The position numbers and the translations under genes were made by a program. Below the pieces are notes generated by a model that ran no database searches, was not told the DNA's origin, and worked only from the letters and a program-made list of their open reading frames with translations. Shown here piece after piece: positions 8,066 to 17,913 of a stretch of 64,000 nt of DNA. Where the stretch lies: the NCBI GenBank assembly GCA_964481145.1, contig CAYZTA010000025.1, positions 11,449 to 75,448 of the forward strand. The letters are read 5' to 3'. Origin of the DNA: Sandaracinus sp964481145 (GTDB lineage Bacteria; Myxococcota_A; Polyangia; Polyangiales; Sandaracinaceae). Position 1 is the first letter of the stretch. Every line of letters begins with the position of its first letter.

Positions 8066-9382
8066 ATGTCCGCTCGTGTGACCTCCTCCGCTTCGAACCC
8101 TGCGACTGTCCTTTCAGGTGGGCGGGTGCTCGATCTGAGCCAGGCGCACGACGGGATCGCCGATCTGGTGATCGAAGATGGCGTGATCACACGCCTTGGA
8201 CCGGGCGCTGGCGATTCCCTCCACGGAGAGTCCGTACGACGGATGGATTGCCGTGGGCATTGGGTCGTGCCGGGTTTCATCGATTTGCATGTGCACTTCC
8301 GCGAGCCCGGTCAGGAATACAAGGAGGACATCGCCTCGGGGCTGCGGGCCGCGACAGCGGGTGGGTTCACTGCGGTCTGTGCGATGCCAAACACACGCCC
8401 CGTCAACGACACACGCGCGATCACCGAGCAAATGGTGGCTCGCGGCCGTGAATGTGGCGGGCCTCGACTCTTTCCGTTCGGCGCGGTGACGATGGGCTCA
8501 CGGGGTGAGCAGCTCACTGAGATGGCGGACATGAAAGACGCTGGCGCCATCGGTGTCAGCGATGACGGCGTCTGCGTGATGAACGCCGCGATCATGCGCC
8601 GCGCCCTCGAATACGCCGCCACATTCGATCTCCTCGTCTCTCAGCATTGTGAAGATCACCACCTGACCGCTGGCGCGCAGATGCATGAAGGTGCCATCGC
8701 CACGAAGCTCGGGCTCCGCGGCTGGCCGCGCGAGGCGGAAGACGTGATTGTGGCTCGTGATTTAATCCTCAATCAGCGTGCGAAGGCTCGTTATCACGTC
8801 GCCCATATCTCGACCCAAGGCGCAGCCGCGCTGGTCCGCGAAGGCAAAGCGCGAGGACAACGGGTCACGTGTGAAGTCACGCCACACCATTTGCTGCTGA
8901 CCGACCGCGAAGTGCTCGGCTATCGCACGTCCTGCAAAGTGAACCCGCCGCTCCGGGAAGAAGAAGACGTCGAGGCGATGATCGAAGCCTTGCGCGATGG
9001 CACGATCGACTGCATCGCGACGGATCACGCCCCCCACAGCTCGCTCGAAAAAGATTGCGAATTCGCGGCAGCATCCCCAGGTCTCATCGGGCTCGAGACA
9101 ACGATTCCTCTCTTGCTCGGGCTCGTCCGGAGAGAAAAGCTGAGTGCAATGAGGCTCATCGAAACCCTCACGATGGGACCTGCTCGCGTTGGAAAAATCG
9201 ATGGCGGAAGTTTGCGCGTGGGAGCGCGGGCTGACATTGCGATCATCGATCCCGAGATTTCATGGACTGTGGACCGTGACACATTGCGATCCAAATCCAC
9301 GAACACGCCGTGGCTCGGCAAAGAGATGCGCGGCGCATGCGTGATGACCCTGACGAGGGGAGAGGTGGTCTTCGAGCGATGA
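8066..9382 (+). CDS. pyrC: Dihydroorotase
   Basis: The product has 438 residues from ATG 8066, the likeliest start; an in-frame TTG lies at 8036. It catalyses ring closure of N-carbamoyl-aspartate to dihydroorotate, step 3 of pyrimidine synthesis. Metal-site signatures are present: DLHVHFREPGQ near residue 73, the PNTRP substrate-binding stretch, QHCEDHHL, YHVAHIST and ATDHAPHSS. The layout is that of the class I, multifunctional-type dihydroorotases, and the catalytic residues look intact, so it should be active and not a PyrC' pseudo-subunit. Its stop overlaps the carA start by ATGA, coupling two steps of the same pathway. No pyrB or carB is in the window. Confidence 0.93.
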   Translation: MSARVTSSASNPATVLSGGRVLDLSQAHDGIADLVIEDGVITRLGPGAGDSLHGESVRRMDCRGHWVVPGFIDLHVHFREPGQEYKEDIASGLRAATAGGFTAVCAMPNTRPVNDTRAITEQMVARGRECGGPRLFPFGAVTMGSRGEQLTEMADMKDAGAIGVSDDGVCVMNAAIMRRALEYAATFDLLVSQHCEDHHLTAGAQMHEGAIATKLGLRGWPREAEDVIVARDLILNQRAKARYHVAHISTQGAAALVREGKARGQRVTCEVTPHHLLLTDREVLGYRTSCKVNPPLREEEDVEAMIEALRDGTIDCIATDHAPHSSLEKDCEFAAASPGLIGLETTIPLLLGLVRREKLSAMRLIETLTMGPARVGKIDGGSLRVGARADIAIIDPEISWTVDRDTLRSKSTNTPWLGKEMRGACVMTLTRGEVVFER

Positions 9383-10503
9383 TGCGAAGAAATGCACGAA
9401 AAGCTTGGCTCGCACTGGCGGACGGCACGGTCTTCGAGGGTGCCGCGATCGGAGCGGACGGCGAAACGCTCGGCGAGGCCGTGTTCACGACCGGAATGAC
9501 TGGATATCAGGAAGTCCTCACGGACCCCTCTTATGCCGGACAAATCGTGGTGATGACCGCCCCGGAAATCGGAAATACCGGCGCGAACACCGAAGACGAA
9601 GAGGGAAGCAAACCGTGGGTGGCGGGGTTCGTCATGCACGAGCTCTCGCGCATCTCGAGCAACTGGCGAAGCACCGAAACACTCGATGCGTATCTCGCCC
9701 GAAACGGCATCGTCGCCATTGATGCAGTCGATACGCGCGCTCTGACTCGGCACATTCGAGACCATGGGGCACAAACGGCAGCCATTGGGACGAGCGCTCC
9801 CGAAGCATTGATCGCACGCGCGAAGGCTGCGCCGCCGATGGCAGGGCAAGACCTCACGGGGCTCGTCACCACACGAGAACGCTATGTATGGACCCAAGGC
9901 TCAGGCGCCTGGGCGGAGGCCGAGGCCCAACCTCGTCACCATGTCGTCGCGATCGATTTTGGCATGAAGCAGAACATCTTGCGATGCTTGGTCGATCACG
10001 GATGTCGCGTCACGGTCGTGCCAGGAACGACCACGGCCAAAGAAATCCTCGAGCTCCGCCCCGACGGCGTCTTCGTTTCGAACGGCCCTGGAGATCCTGC
10101 AGCCGTCACCCACGGAATCGCGACGGTACGTGAGCTCATTGGGAACAAGCCGCTCTTTGGCATTTGCCTCGGCCACCAGATGCTCGCGCTCGCGCTCGGC
10201 GGCTCGACCTACAAGATGAAATTCGGCCACCGTGGTCTCAATCATCCAGTCAAAGATCTGCGCACCGGAAAAATCGAAATCACCACGCAAAACCATGGCT
10301 TTGCTGTGGATGTCGATTCGATCTCGAGCACCTGCGAGGTGACCCACGTTCACTTGAACGATGGCACCTGCATGGGCCTCGAACACCGAAAATTCCATGC
10401 ATTTTCGGTGCAATATCACCCCGAAGCGAGCGCTGGACCCCACGATGCGCGCTATCTCTTCCGCCGCTTCGTCGAGAAGATGGACAGCGCGAAGAGCCAT
10501 TAA
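9379..10503 (+). CDS. carA: Carbamoyl-phosphate synthase small (glutaminase) subunit
   Basis: The 374-residue product starts at ATG 9379, or at the adjacent ATG 9382. The N-terminal CPSase small-chain domain (LADGTVFEGAAIG, TGMTGYQEVLTDPSYAGQ) is followed by a class I glutamine amidotransferase domain. The nucleophile Cys is in FGICLGHQ near residue 260, and the His-Glu pair is in VQYHPEA near 348. It supplies ammonia to the large subunit CarB for carbamoyl phosphate, which feeds both pyrimidine and arginine synthesis. It is translationally coupled to pyrC; carB is not in the window. Its last four bases overlap the end of the convergent DUF2752 gene. Confidence 0.95.
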   Translation: MMRRNARKAWLALADGTVFEGAAIGADGETLGEAVFTTGMTGYQEVLTDPSYAGQIVVMTAPEIGNTGANTEDEEGSKPWVAGFVMHELSRISSNWRSTETLDAYLARNGIVAIDAVDTRALTRHIRDHGAQTAAIGTSAPEALIARAKAAPPMAGQDLTGLVTTRERYVWTQGSGAWAEAEAQPRHHVVAIDFGMKQNILRCLVDHGCRVTVVPGTTTAKEILELRPDGVFVSNGPGDPAAVTHGIATVRELIGNKPLFGICLGHQMLALALGGSTYKMKFGHRGLNHPVKDLRTGKIEITTQNHGFAVDVDSISSTCEVTHVHLNDGTCMGLEHRKFHAFSVQYHPEASAGPHDARYLFRRFVEKMDSAKSH

Positions 10504-10919
10504 AAGACGGCGCCGAACACCTTCCCAAGGACGCCGTGGGCTGGATCGACGGGGTCGGGCAGACCACCCAAGAGGCCGCCCAGGCGCGCGAAGTAGAGTC
10601 CGAAGAACACAATCGCGATCGCAATCCAGACAAGTTGCGGGATGCGCACGAAGACCTTGTGCTTTGGGATCCAACCGAGCTCTTCGAGGATGGGTTTGCC
10701 GAGCACCCAACCGACGAGCGGCGCCATGAGCGGCGCGAGCGGGTGAAAGTGAAGCACGGCCTCGAAATCCAACGTGAGCAACGCAAGCGTCGCACGGGTA
10801 AGACCACAACCGGGACACGGCACTCCGAAAAGAACCCGTGTCGGACAAAGCGGAAAATCAATCGCTGCGATCGCGAACAACATCAAGAGCGGCAACGATG
10901 CGTCGAACACACGACGCAT
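10500..10919 (-). CDS. DUF2752-family membrane protein
   Basis: The product has 139 residues from ATG 10919, chosen because GAGGAG lies about 9 bases upstream. A GTG at 10946, directly after the upstream stop, would add 9 residues. The signature VPCPGCGLTRATLALL marks the DUF2752 family, small membrane proteins of unknown function with a conserved CPxCGxTR motif that may bind metal. Three hydrophobic segments are visible. It follows the DUF4234-type gene in the same direction, and the two may work together at the membrane. Confidence 0.8.
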   Translation of the reverse strand: MRRVFDASLPLLMLFAIAAIDFPLCPTRVLFGVPCPGCGLTRATLALLTLDFEAVLHFHPLAPLMAPLVGWVLGKPILEELGWIPKHKVFVRIPQLVWIAIAIVFFGLYFARLGGLLGGLPDPVDPAHGVLGKVFGAVF

Positions 10920-10946
10920 CGTGCTCTGCTCCTCGATCGCGCTCAC

Positions 10947-11303
10947 TCAGAAGTTCGTCGGCGGCCCACCGCCACCTTGCCAGACTGAGTTCAGATCCTC
11001 TTGGATCTTCGACCAGCCGAAACCGCAAAGAAAAAGGAAGATGAGATAATTCACCCAATTGTTCTCAGCGTTCGGAACACCTGCGCGCTGACGAGCTTCT
11101 TGAATATAGCCGCCCAAACGCATCAGCGCGTACGGTGCGCATACCCACGCGATCAACAGCTCGACGATGGGATTGATGTCGTCACGGCCAAGGTAGTTCT
11201 TGAGCTCGTTGAACATCGTATAGAAATAATAAATCGGGCCGACACCACAGGTGAAGATCGCCACCAGCCACACCGTCATCGGATTCCGGACTTCCCCCTT
11301 CAT
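10947..11303 (-). CDS. DUF4234-like membrane protein
   Basis: The start is the ATG at 11303, preceded immediately by a strong Shine-Dalgarno sequence (AGGAGGGG); the ORF runs upstream to 11417 but lacks a comparable start. The 118-residue product begins MKGEVRNPMTVWLVAIFTCGVGPIYYFYTMFNELKNYL. The charged R-N-P then hydrophobic stretch with Y-x-F-Y-x-M is typical of DUF4234 proteins. Two further hydrophobic segments follow, and the end is Gly/Pro-rich. Function is unknown. Its stop is followed without a gap by a possible GTG start of the DUF2752 gene, so the pair is likely co-translated. Confidence 0.75.
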   Translation of the reverse strand: MKGEVRNPMTVWLVAIFTCGVGPIYYFYTMFNELKNYLGRDDINPIVELLIAWVCAPYALMRLGGYIQEARQRAGVPNAENNWVNYLIFLFLCGFGWSKIQEDLNSVWQGGGGPPTNF

Positions 11304-11379
11304 CACCCCTCCTGGTTCTTCGAAAGCGCTCGGAGAATACTCCGTGCTCGAGTGGGAGAGCAATGATCGAACGGTTGGA

Positions 11380-12624
11380 TCAACCGAGTTCCGAAAACAG
11401 CTCTTCGATGCGCTCACGTTCGCGAATCAGCTCGAGCTCACCCCCATCGATGATCACTTCGGCGGCCAAGGGCCGCGCGTTGTATCGCATCGCCATGGAC
11501 GCACCATAGGCGCCCGTATTGCGGATGATCAGGAGGTCGCCTCGTTCGACCTGCGGAAGAGGGCGATCCAACGCAAAGAAATCACCCGTTTCACACACAG
11601 GTCCCACCACATCCGCGGGAGTCTCATCGAAAGAGCGGCGCGACACGGGCTCGATCACGTGATGCGCGCCGTAAAGAGAAGGACGCACGAGCTCGGTCAT
11701 CGCCGCATCCACGATCACGAAACGTTTGCCAGCCTGCTCTTTGACGAACAGCACACGCGTCAGGAGCACCCCCGCTTCACCCACGAGCGCGCGCCCCGGC
11801 TCGACCACCACTTCCAATTCCATCGGGCCAGCTCGATCGATGCCGCGAGAGATCGCCTGACCGAAGGCTTCCCATGTCGGAAACCTCGCCTCTTCGTCGC
11901 CGTAATGAATCGGCCATCCACCGCCCGCATCGATCCTCTTCACAGGGGCGCCGGCCTCCGCACATTCCTTCGCGAACGCAGCGGTGATCGCGACGGCATC
12001 TTCCATCGCTTCCACGCTCGAAATCTGCGAACCAATATGACACCCCACGCTCTCGAGCAGGAGTGATTCACTTCGAACGATGCGGGGGAGCAATCGCCGC
12101 GCGACTTCGAGCTCGAGACCAAACTTCGTATCGTGCAGCCCCGTCGAGATGTACGGGTGAGTGGCCGGGTCGACGTCAGGATTGACTCGAAGTCCGATTC
12201 GCGCGCGAACGCCGCGAGACTTCGCCAGCTGCTCGATCACGAAAAGCTCGTCTTCACTCTCCACGTGAATCGCGCGGATCTCCGCGTCCAGCGCCGATTC
12301 CAACTCGCGTTCGCTCTTTCCAACGCCGCTGAATACGATGCGTTCAGCAGGGATTCCCGAACGGAGCGCCCAGTAGAGCTCACCTCCCGAAACGACATCC
12401 GCTCCCGCGCCCAACATCGCCAGACGGCGCACGATGGCCGGATGACCATTGGCCTTCATCGCATAGCAAATGAGATGCTTTCGCGCGGAGAGCGCGGCCT
12501 CGATGCGCGCATATGCGGAGCGTATCGACGCAGCAGAATACACATGGGTCGGCGTCCCAACATCATCGGCAATGCGAGAGAACGAAATCCCCTCCAGCGT
12601 GAGCTCTTCTCGATGACTCTTCAT
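11380..12624 (-). CDS. lysA: Diaminopimelate decarboxylase
   Basis: The 414-residue fold-type III PLP enzyme decarboxylates meso-diaminopimelate to L-lysine. The PLP lysine is K57 in CYAMKANG. Other family marks are SGGELYWA, GFRVNPDV-like GLRVNPDVDP, HIGSQ, the glycine-rich phosphate site DAGGGWPIHYG, EPGRALVGEAG, and the active-site CETGDFFA near the C-terminus. Length is normal for LysA. It starts 9 bases after argH ends, so argH and lysA form one leftward transcription unit coupling late arginine and lysine synthesis. Confidence 0.95.
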   Translation of the reverse strand: MKSHREELTLEGISFSRIADDVGTPTHVYSAASIRSAYARIEAALSARKHLICYAMKANGHPAIVRRLAMLGAGADVVSGGELYWALRSGIPAERIVFSGVGKSERELESALDAEIRAIHVESEDELFVIEQLAKSRGVRARIGLRVNPDVDPATHPYISTGLHDTKFGLELEVARRLLPRIVRSESLLLESVGCHIGSQISSVEAMEDAVAITAAFAKECAEAGAPVKRIDAGGGWPIHYGDEEARFPTWEAFGQAISRGIDRAGPMELEVVVEPGRALVGEAGVLLTRVLFVKEQAGKRFVIVDAAMTELVRPSLYGAHHVIEPVSRRSFDETPADVVGPVCETGDFFALDRPLPQVERGDLLIIRNTGAYGASMAMRYNARPLAAEVIIDGGELELIRERERIEELFSELG

Positions 12625-12633
12625 GAAACTGTT

Positions 12634-14067
12634 TCAGGAAGGACCATTCAACGCACCGAGCGATTTGCCCTCGAGCTGAACATCGATGCGCGCCGCCAGC
12701 CGCTCTCCGAGCGCAGCGAGTTGCGCCGAAACTTGGGCGCGCGAAGGGCCGCCCAACACATCGCGACGTTCGATCGAAGTCTCGACCTGAATCGCTTCGA
12801 AGATCGACTCATCGAAAGATGAATGCTCGCTCCTGTATTCAGAGATCGAAAGCTCAGGAAGCGTTCGGTTCGAATCGATGCAGCGTCGCACGAGCCTCCC
12901 TGCGACATGGTGCGCCTCCCGGAAAGGGACGCCTCGCGCGGCGAGCCAGTCCGCGATCTCCGTCGCGGTCGCGAAACCTTGATTGAGCGCGTCCTTCATG
13001 CGCGCGGGATGAAAGCGCGCGGTGGCCAGCGCGCCCGCGAGGACATCGAGACAATCATCGATGGTATCGAACGCATCGAACGCCGGTCTCTTGTCCTCTT
13101 GCATGTCGCGGTTGTAAGCGAGCGAAAGCCCCTTCATCAGCACCAAGAGCGTCACCAGATCCCCGATCACGCGACCCGATTTGCCACGGACGAGCTCGGC
13201 CATGTCGGGATTCTTCTTCTGCGGCATGATCGAGCTGCCCGTCGTGAAGCGATCGCTCATCTCGACGAACGCAAACTCTTGCGCGCTCCAGAGCACCAAC
13301 TCTTCCGCGATCCGCGACAAATGCACCGCGATGATCGAGAGCGCAGAGAGCGACTCCAAAAGAAAATCGCGGTCGGCCACCGCATCGATCGAGTTGCGCA
13401 TGGGACGCTCGAACCCGAGCTCACGCGCTGTTTGTTCGCGATCGATGGGAAATGTCGTTCCCGCCAAGGCGGCCGCTCCGAGCGGACTTTCGTTCATTCG
13501 TTTCGCGGCGTCATCGAGGCGGCCTCGATCACGCTCGAGCATCTCACACCACGCCAAGAGATGATGTGCGAGGCGCACCGGCTGCGCTCGCTGCAGGTGC
13601 GTATATCCCGGCATCGCCACATCGATCGTTCCACCCGCGCGGATCGCCAGAACAGCAAGCAGCCGATCGATCTTGCGGCCCGTGCGCTCGCACGCTGCAC
13701 GCGTCCAGAGACGCATGTCGGTCGCCACCTGATCGTTTCGGCTCCGCGCGGTGTGAAGACGTCCCCCAGCCTCACCGATGCGCTCGGTCAACCGGGCTTC
13801 GACGTTCATGTGCACATCTTCGCGATCGGCGCGCCACACCATCTCGCCGCGCTCGATCTCACCTGCGATGTCGAGCAACCCCTGTTCGATCTTCGTCGCA
13901 TCGTTTGTGCTGATGATCTTTTTGCTCGCCAACATTCGGACGTGCGCAATCGAACCGCGGACATCCTCCGCACCGAGTCTCTTGTCGATGTCCACGCTCG
14001 CGTTCACGCGCGCTGCCACGGCATCGAGTTCGTCCTCGAACCGACCGCCCCAAGGTTTTTCCGACAT
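12634..14067 (-). CDS. argH: Argininosuccinate lyase
   Basis: The 477-residue product starts at ATG 14067 (MSEKPWGGRFEDELD); the open frame upstream to 14226 has no family similarity. ArgH splits argininosuccinate into arginine and fumarate. The fumarase/aspartase superfamily signature GSSIMPQKKNPD is intact, and TARSRNDQVATDMR and PGYTHLQRAQP contribute active-site residues. The C-terminal multifunctional domain (SFDESIFEAI) is present. No convincing Shine-Dalgarno sequence precedes the ATG. It heads the argH-lysA unit. argJ lies elsewhere in the window (56808-58028), so arginine genes are scattered. Confidence 0.95.
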   Translation of the reverse strand: MSEKPWGGRFEDELDAVAARVNASVDIDKRLGAEDVRGSIAHVRMLASKKIISTNDATKIEQGLLDIAGEIERGEMVWRADREDVHMNVEARLTERIGEAGGRLHTARSRNDQVATDMRLWTRAACERTGRKIDRLLAVLAIRAGGTIDVAMPGYTHLQRAQPVRLAHHLLAWCEMLERDRGRLDDAAKRMNESPLGAAALAGTTFPIDREQTARELGFERPMRNSIDAVADRDFLLESLSALSIIAVHLSRIAEELVLWSAQEFAFVEMSDRFTTGSSIMPQKKNPDMAELVRGKSGRVIGDLVTLLVLMKGLSLAYNRDMQEDKRPAFDAFDTIDDCLDVLAGALATARFHPARMKDALNQGFATATEIADWLAARGVPFREAHHVAGRLVRRCIDSNRTLPELSISEYRSEHSSFDESIFEAIQVETSIERRDVLGGPSRAQVSAQLAALGERLAARIDVQLEGKSLGALNGPS

Positions 14068-14265
14068 TGCGCGGAGGATTGAGCATCGAAACGCACGGTT
14101 CAACCGAAAACAACGAGCCCCTCTGCGCCAAGAAGTCCATGAATGTTCATATGCGACAATGTGTGCTCTGAGGAGAATGACCGAGATCTCGAGATCACAG
14201 TCCACACAGATCGGAGGCAACCTCATTGCCGGCCACCACAGCGCGTGTTACGAGGCCCCGCCGTG

Positions 14266-16239
14266 ATGGAGACGCGCTCTCTGCGATTGCTTCTTCTGCT
14301 CGTGCTGGGGCTCTCGATTCCAGTGCTGCCTTCGTTCGCGCTCGCGCAACAAGAAGAAGGCGATGAAGAAGAGGTCGAGGACCTCGAGACAGCCCCAGAT
14401 GAAGAAGAGGAAGAGCCGCGGCTCCGCCCTCCAGATGTGGCACCGATCGCGATCGACGACGAAGAAGAACTCGAGGAGGAGATCGAAGAACCTACGGACG
14501 AAGAGCTCATCGAGGAAGAGGAGCCCGCGGACGACGAACTCCCCTCCCCTCGCGCTGCCGATGAGCGCCTCGACGTGGGAGGGAATCCCACGGTCGAGCC
14601 GTGGACGACCCCTCAGACCGTCTTCGAAATTCACGGTTACATGCGAATGCGTGGTGAATTCCAGGACCAGTTCTCACTGGGTCGAGCGCGCGTCAACGCG
14701 GGTGAACCAGATTATCCCTTCGAATTGTTCATTCCTCGCGAAGACTTCGGTGCTCTTGGCGCAGCTCCGGCGGGTGGATGCGCTGGTGCCAGCGGACCGG
14801 CGGACGCCTCGTGCAACCAGCGTGCGCTCGCATTCGCGAACATGCGTCTTCGAATCGAGCCGACGATTCATTTGAGCGACGACGTTCGAGTACGGATGCA
14901 GCTCGATTTGCTCGACAATCTCGTGCTCGGTTCGACCCCCGATGGATATACGGTCAATCCCGTCGGCGTTCGTGAGTATTCTTCATTCGTTCCGCTGACT
15001 GCGTTTTCGCAAACACAGTTGCCTCCCTCGGCGGGGGTCAATTCGTGGACCGACAGCATCGTCGTGCGCCGCGCGTGGGCCGAGGTTCGAAACCGAGGGC
15101 TGGGTGAGTTGCGTTTCGGCCGCATGGGCAACCATTGGGGCCTTGGTATTTTGGCCAATGGTGGCGCCGGAATCGACTCCGACTTCCAAAGTGACGTCGA
15201 TCGAATCATGGCGATCACCCGTCTCTTTGGCTTCTACATCTTTGGCGCATGGGATTTCGCGTCCGAAGGCTTCATCTACGACAATCCCGTCAATCGCCGG
15301 GTGCCCTTCGACGCAGTGCGCAACGATGACGTCGATCAAATGACCTTCGGTGTCGCGCGTCGCCTTTCCCCAGAAGAGCAGGAAGCCACGTTGCAGCGCG
15401 GTGACTTCGTGCTCAATGCCGGTCTTTATTTCGTCTATCGAACTCAGAATCTGACTTCGGAGGCGACGGCGAACCCGCTCAATCCAAACATGAGTCCGGT
15501 GCTCTTCCGCCGAGGCTTCGAGGTTTTCGTTCCAGACGTCTGGGTGCAGTTTCTCTATGAGAACCTTCGGCTCGAAGCGGAAGCCGTGATGATGATCGGC
15601 ACGATCGACAACGTCGATCCAGGTCGATTCACCCTCAACCACAACACGGTGTTGAACTTCGGCTTCGCGTTCGAAGGCGAATACCACCTCTTGAACAACC
15701 AGTTGGGCATTTATTTCAATGCGGGTTATGCGTCGGGCGATGCAGACGTCGAAGGTCTCTCGGGAGGCGGCAGCGGTCCAATTCAAACCCAAAGCCCCCG
15801 TACCACGGGGGCTCCCGATACGAACCTGAGCGCGTTCAACTTCCATCCAAACTACCGCGTCGACTTGATCTTTTGGCGCACGATCATGCGCCAGTTCGGA
15901 AGTGCCTATTATTTCCGTCCTGGCGTGAGCTACGACTTCATCCGTTCGAGCTTCGGTCAGCTGCTTGGTGCACGTGCCGACGTGATCTGGAGCCGTGCCT
16001 CCGAGCCCGTGCAGACCTGGGGAAACCAGCCTGATCTCGGCGTAGAAATCGATGTGCAAGCCTACTATCGAAGTGAGGACGGCCCCGATTTGCTCGATGG
16101 GTTCTCAGCGTCACTTCAGTATGGTGTGTTCTTTCCGTTGGCTGGGCTCGGCTATCTGCCTGGCACCATCCCCATGGGCCCCTACCAAGGCGGTCAGACG
16201 GCCCATACACTCCGTTTGATCCTCGGTGTGCAGTATTGA
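14266..16239 (+). CDS. Outer-membrane beta-barrel protein (TIGR04551-like)
   Basis: The 657-residue precursor has a clear signal peptide (METRSLRLLLLLVLG ... PSFALAQQ). A very acidic Glu-rich linker spans about residues 26-90 (long runs of E and D). The rest shows amphipathic beta strands ending in an aromatic-rich C-terminus (LRLILGVQY), typical of an outer-membrane barrel. The start of the barrel, FEIHGYMRMRGEFQDQFSLG, resembles the TIGR04551 family that I recall from Myxococcota genomes, but I could not check this. Transported substrate is unknown. The stop overlaps the RNase J start (TTGA), an unexpected coupling between an envelope protein and an RNase. Confidence 0.7.
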   Translation: METRSLRLLLLLVLGLSIPVLPSFALAQQEEGDEEEVEDLETAPDEEEEEPRLRPPDVAPIAIDDEEELEEEIEEPTDEELIEEEEPADDELPSPRAADERLDVGGNPTVEPWTTPQTVFEIHGYMRMRGEFQDQFSLGRARVNAGEPDYPFELFIPREDFGALGAAPAGGCAGASGPADASCNQRALAFANMRLRIEPTIHLSDDVRVRMQLDLLDNLVLGSTPDGYTVNPVGVREYSSFVPLTAFSQTQLPPSAGVNSWTDSIVVRRAWAEVRNRGLGELRFGRMGNHWGLGILANGGAGIDSDFQSDVDRIMAITRLFGFYIFGAWDFASEGFIYDNPVNRRVPFDAVRNDDVDQMTFGVARRLSPEEQEATLQRGDFVLNAGLYFVYRTQNLTSEATANPLNPNMSPVLFRRGFEVFVPDVWVQFLYENLRLEAEAVMMIGTIDNVDPGRFTLNHNTVLNFGFAFEGEYHLLNNQLGIYFNAGYASGDADVEGLSGGGSGPIQTQSPRTTGAPDTNLSAFNFHPNYRVDLIFWRTIMRQFGSAYYFRPGVSYDFIRSSFGQLLGARADVIWSRASEPVQTWGNQPDLGVEIDVQAYYRSEDGPDLLDGFSASLQYGVFFPLAGLGYLPGTIPMGPYQGGQTAHTLRLILGVQY

Positions 16240-17912
16240 GCGCTCCCCTTCGATTGATCCCGCTCGGTGGACTCGGCGAGATTGGGATGAACTGCATGGC
16301 AGTCGAACACGAGGACGAGATCCTCGTGATCGATTGCGGTGTGACCTTTGACTCGCGAGGTCTCGGAGTCGATCTCGTACACGGCAATCTCCGCTATTTG
16401 GTGGAGCGACGTGAGCGGGTTCGCGGCCTTGTCCTCACGCACGGCCACGAAGACCATATCGGAGCCACGAGTTGGTTCCTGAGAGACGTTCCCGTCCCGG
16501 TCTGGGGTCCGCCCTACGCGCTCGCGCTCGTCAAGCAGCGCATTGCAGAGCACCCTTTCCACGACATCGACCGCCTCGATTTCCGCACGATGCAAGCGGG
16601 TGTCTCCTACTCGACGGGTCCCTTCGAATGGGAGCTCTTTCACGTGACGCACTCGATGCCCGATTCGCATGGGCTCGTGTTGCGCACACCTCAAGGGATC
16701 TTACTGCACACGGGCGATTTCAAAATCGATCGTGATCCCCCCGAGGGTGATCGTATCGATCTCGATCGCATCGCGGAGATCGCAAACGAAGGCGTGCGGA
16801 TCATGCTTTCGGATTCGACGAACGCCATGACCCCGGGTCATTCGGGAGGCGAACGATCCGTCGAACACTCGCTCGAAGAGTTGATTCGAAGAGCTCCTGA
16901 ACGCGTCGTCGTCGGGCTCTTCGCATCGAACGTGAGCCGCATTCGCGCTCTGCTCGAGATCGCGCGCGAGACCGGTCGAAAAGTCGTTCCGATGGGACGC
17001 TCGGTCGATACACATCTTCGAATTGCCGAAGAGCTTGGCATCATCGACGATCCTCACGACGTGATCGTGCCGCGGGAGCGCGCACGCACCCTCCCGCGAC
17101 ATCAGGTCCTCGTCATCGCGACGGGCTCCCAAGGAGAAGGCCCCGCGGCGTTGCCGCGCCTCGCCCAAGGCACCCACCCAGACCTCTCTCTCGATCCAGG
17201 CGATCGCGTCATCCTCAGCTCACGCATCATTCCAGGAAATGAGCGTGCGGTGCTCGAGCTCATCAACACTCTCGAACGACGTGGCATCTCGGTCACCCAT
17301 CGTGGAACCGATCCTCGAGTTCACGTGAGCGGCCATGGCCATCGAGACGAGCAAAGGTCGTTGATCGATCTCGTCCGGCCACGTGCGTTCCTCCCCGTGC
17401 ATGGGACATGGATGCACCTCGCAGCACATGCCGAAATCGCTCGCGAAGCAGGCGTTCCCGAGGTCGTCCTCATCGAGAACGGCACAGTGCTCGAGGTCGA
17501 TGAAGAAGGAACGCGGATCGCGGATCGCGTTCCCTCGGGCCGAGTGCACATCGATCATTTCGAGCCCATCTCCGATCGCGCGATTCACGATCGTAAGTTG
17601 CTCGCTCAGCTCGGCGTGGTCTTCGTAAGCCTGCTCTGCGACTCCCGCGGAGTGCTCTTGGAGGACCCGCAAGTTCTTTCGCGCGGCGTGATCGACGAAG
17701 AAGCCGAACATGGACTCATCGAAGATCTTCGCGACGACATTCGCGATGCCCTCGAACATCTGAGGAGCCCAGAAGAACGGCTGCCAGACGAGCTCCTTCG
17801 AGACACGGTCCGGCGCGCCGTGCGTCGGTTCTTCTCGCGTGAGCTCGGTCGAAAGCCTCTTTGTTACGCGACGATCTCGAGAGTCCCGAGCGCGCGCCTC
17901 TCGAGGAGCTGA
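16236..17912 (+). CDS. rnj: Ribonuclease J
   Basis: The 558-residue product starts at TTG 16236, overlapping the previous stop. The start is set by homology, since RNase J begins LRLIPLGGLGEIGMNC. The metallo-beta-lactamase core has TLTHGHEDHIG (H69, H71, D73, H74), the metal-bridging DSTNA, and HTGDFKID. The beta-CASP region follows, with VSGHGHRDEQ and FLPVHGTWMHL. The C-terminal domain of about 100 residues is present. RNase J is a 5'-3' exo/endonuclease for mRNA decay and rRNA maturation. It leads directly into the metallopeptidase gene with a 1-base gap. Family call is secure; J1 versus J2 subtype is not. Confidence 0.92.
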   Translation: MSAPLRLIPLGGLGEIGMNCMAVEHEDEILVIDCGVTFDSRGLGVDLVHGNLRYLVERRERVRGLVLTHGHEDHIGATSWFLRDVPVPVWGPPYALALVKQRIAEHPFHDIDRLDFRTMQAGVSYSTGPFEWELFHVTHSMPDSHGLVLRTPQGILLHTGDFKIDRDPPEGDRIDLDRIAEIANEGVRIMLSDSTNAMTPGHSGGERSVEHSLEELIRRAPERVVVGLFASNVSRIRALLEIARETGRKVVPMGRSVDTHLRIAEELGIIDDPHDVIVPRERARTLPRHQVLVIATGSQGEGPAALPRLAQGTHPDLSLDPGDRVILSSRIIPGNERAVLELINTLERRGISVTHRGTDPRVHVSGHGHRDEQRSLIDLVRPRAFLPVHGTWMHLAAHAEIAREAGVPEVVLIENGTVLEVDEEGTRIADRVPSGRVHIDHFEPISDRAIHDRKLLAQLGVVFVSLLCDSRGVLLEDPQVLSRGVIDEEAEHGLIEDLRDDIRDALEHLRSPEERLPDELLRDTVRRAVRRFFSRELGRKPLCYATISRVPSARLSRS

Positions 17913-17913
17913 G

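Noticed and set aside
14983..16059. 358-codon antisense ORF under the barrel gene
   Set aside because: No signal or domain; the sense frame has a signal peptide and barrel features.
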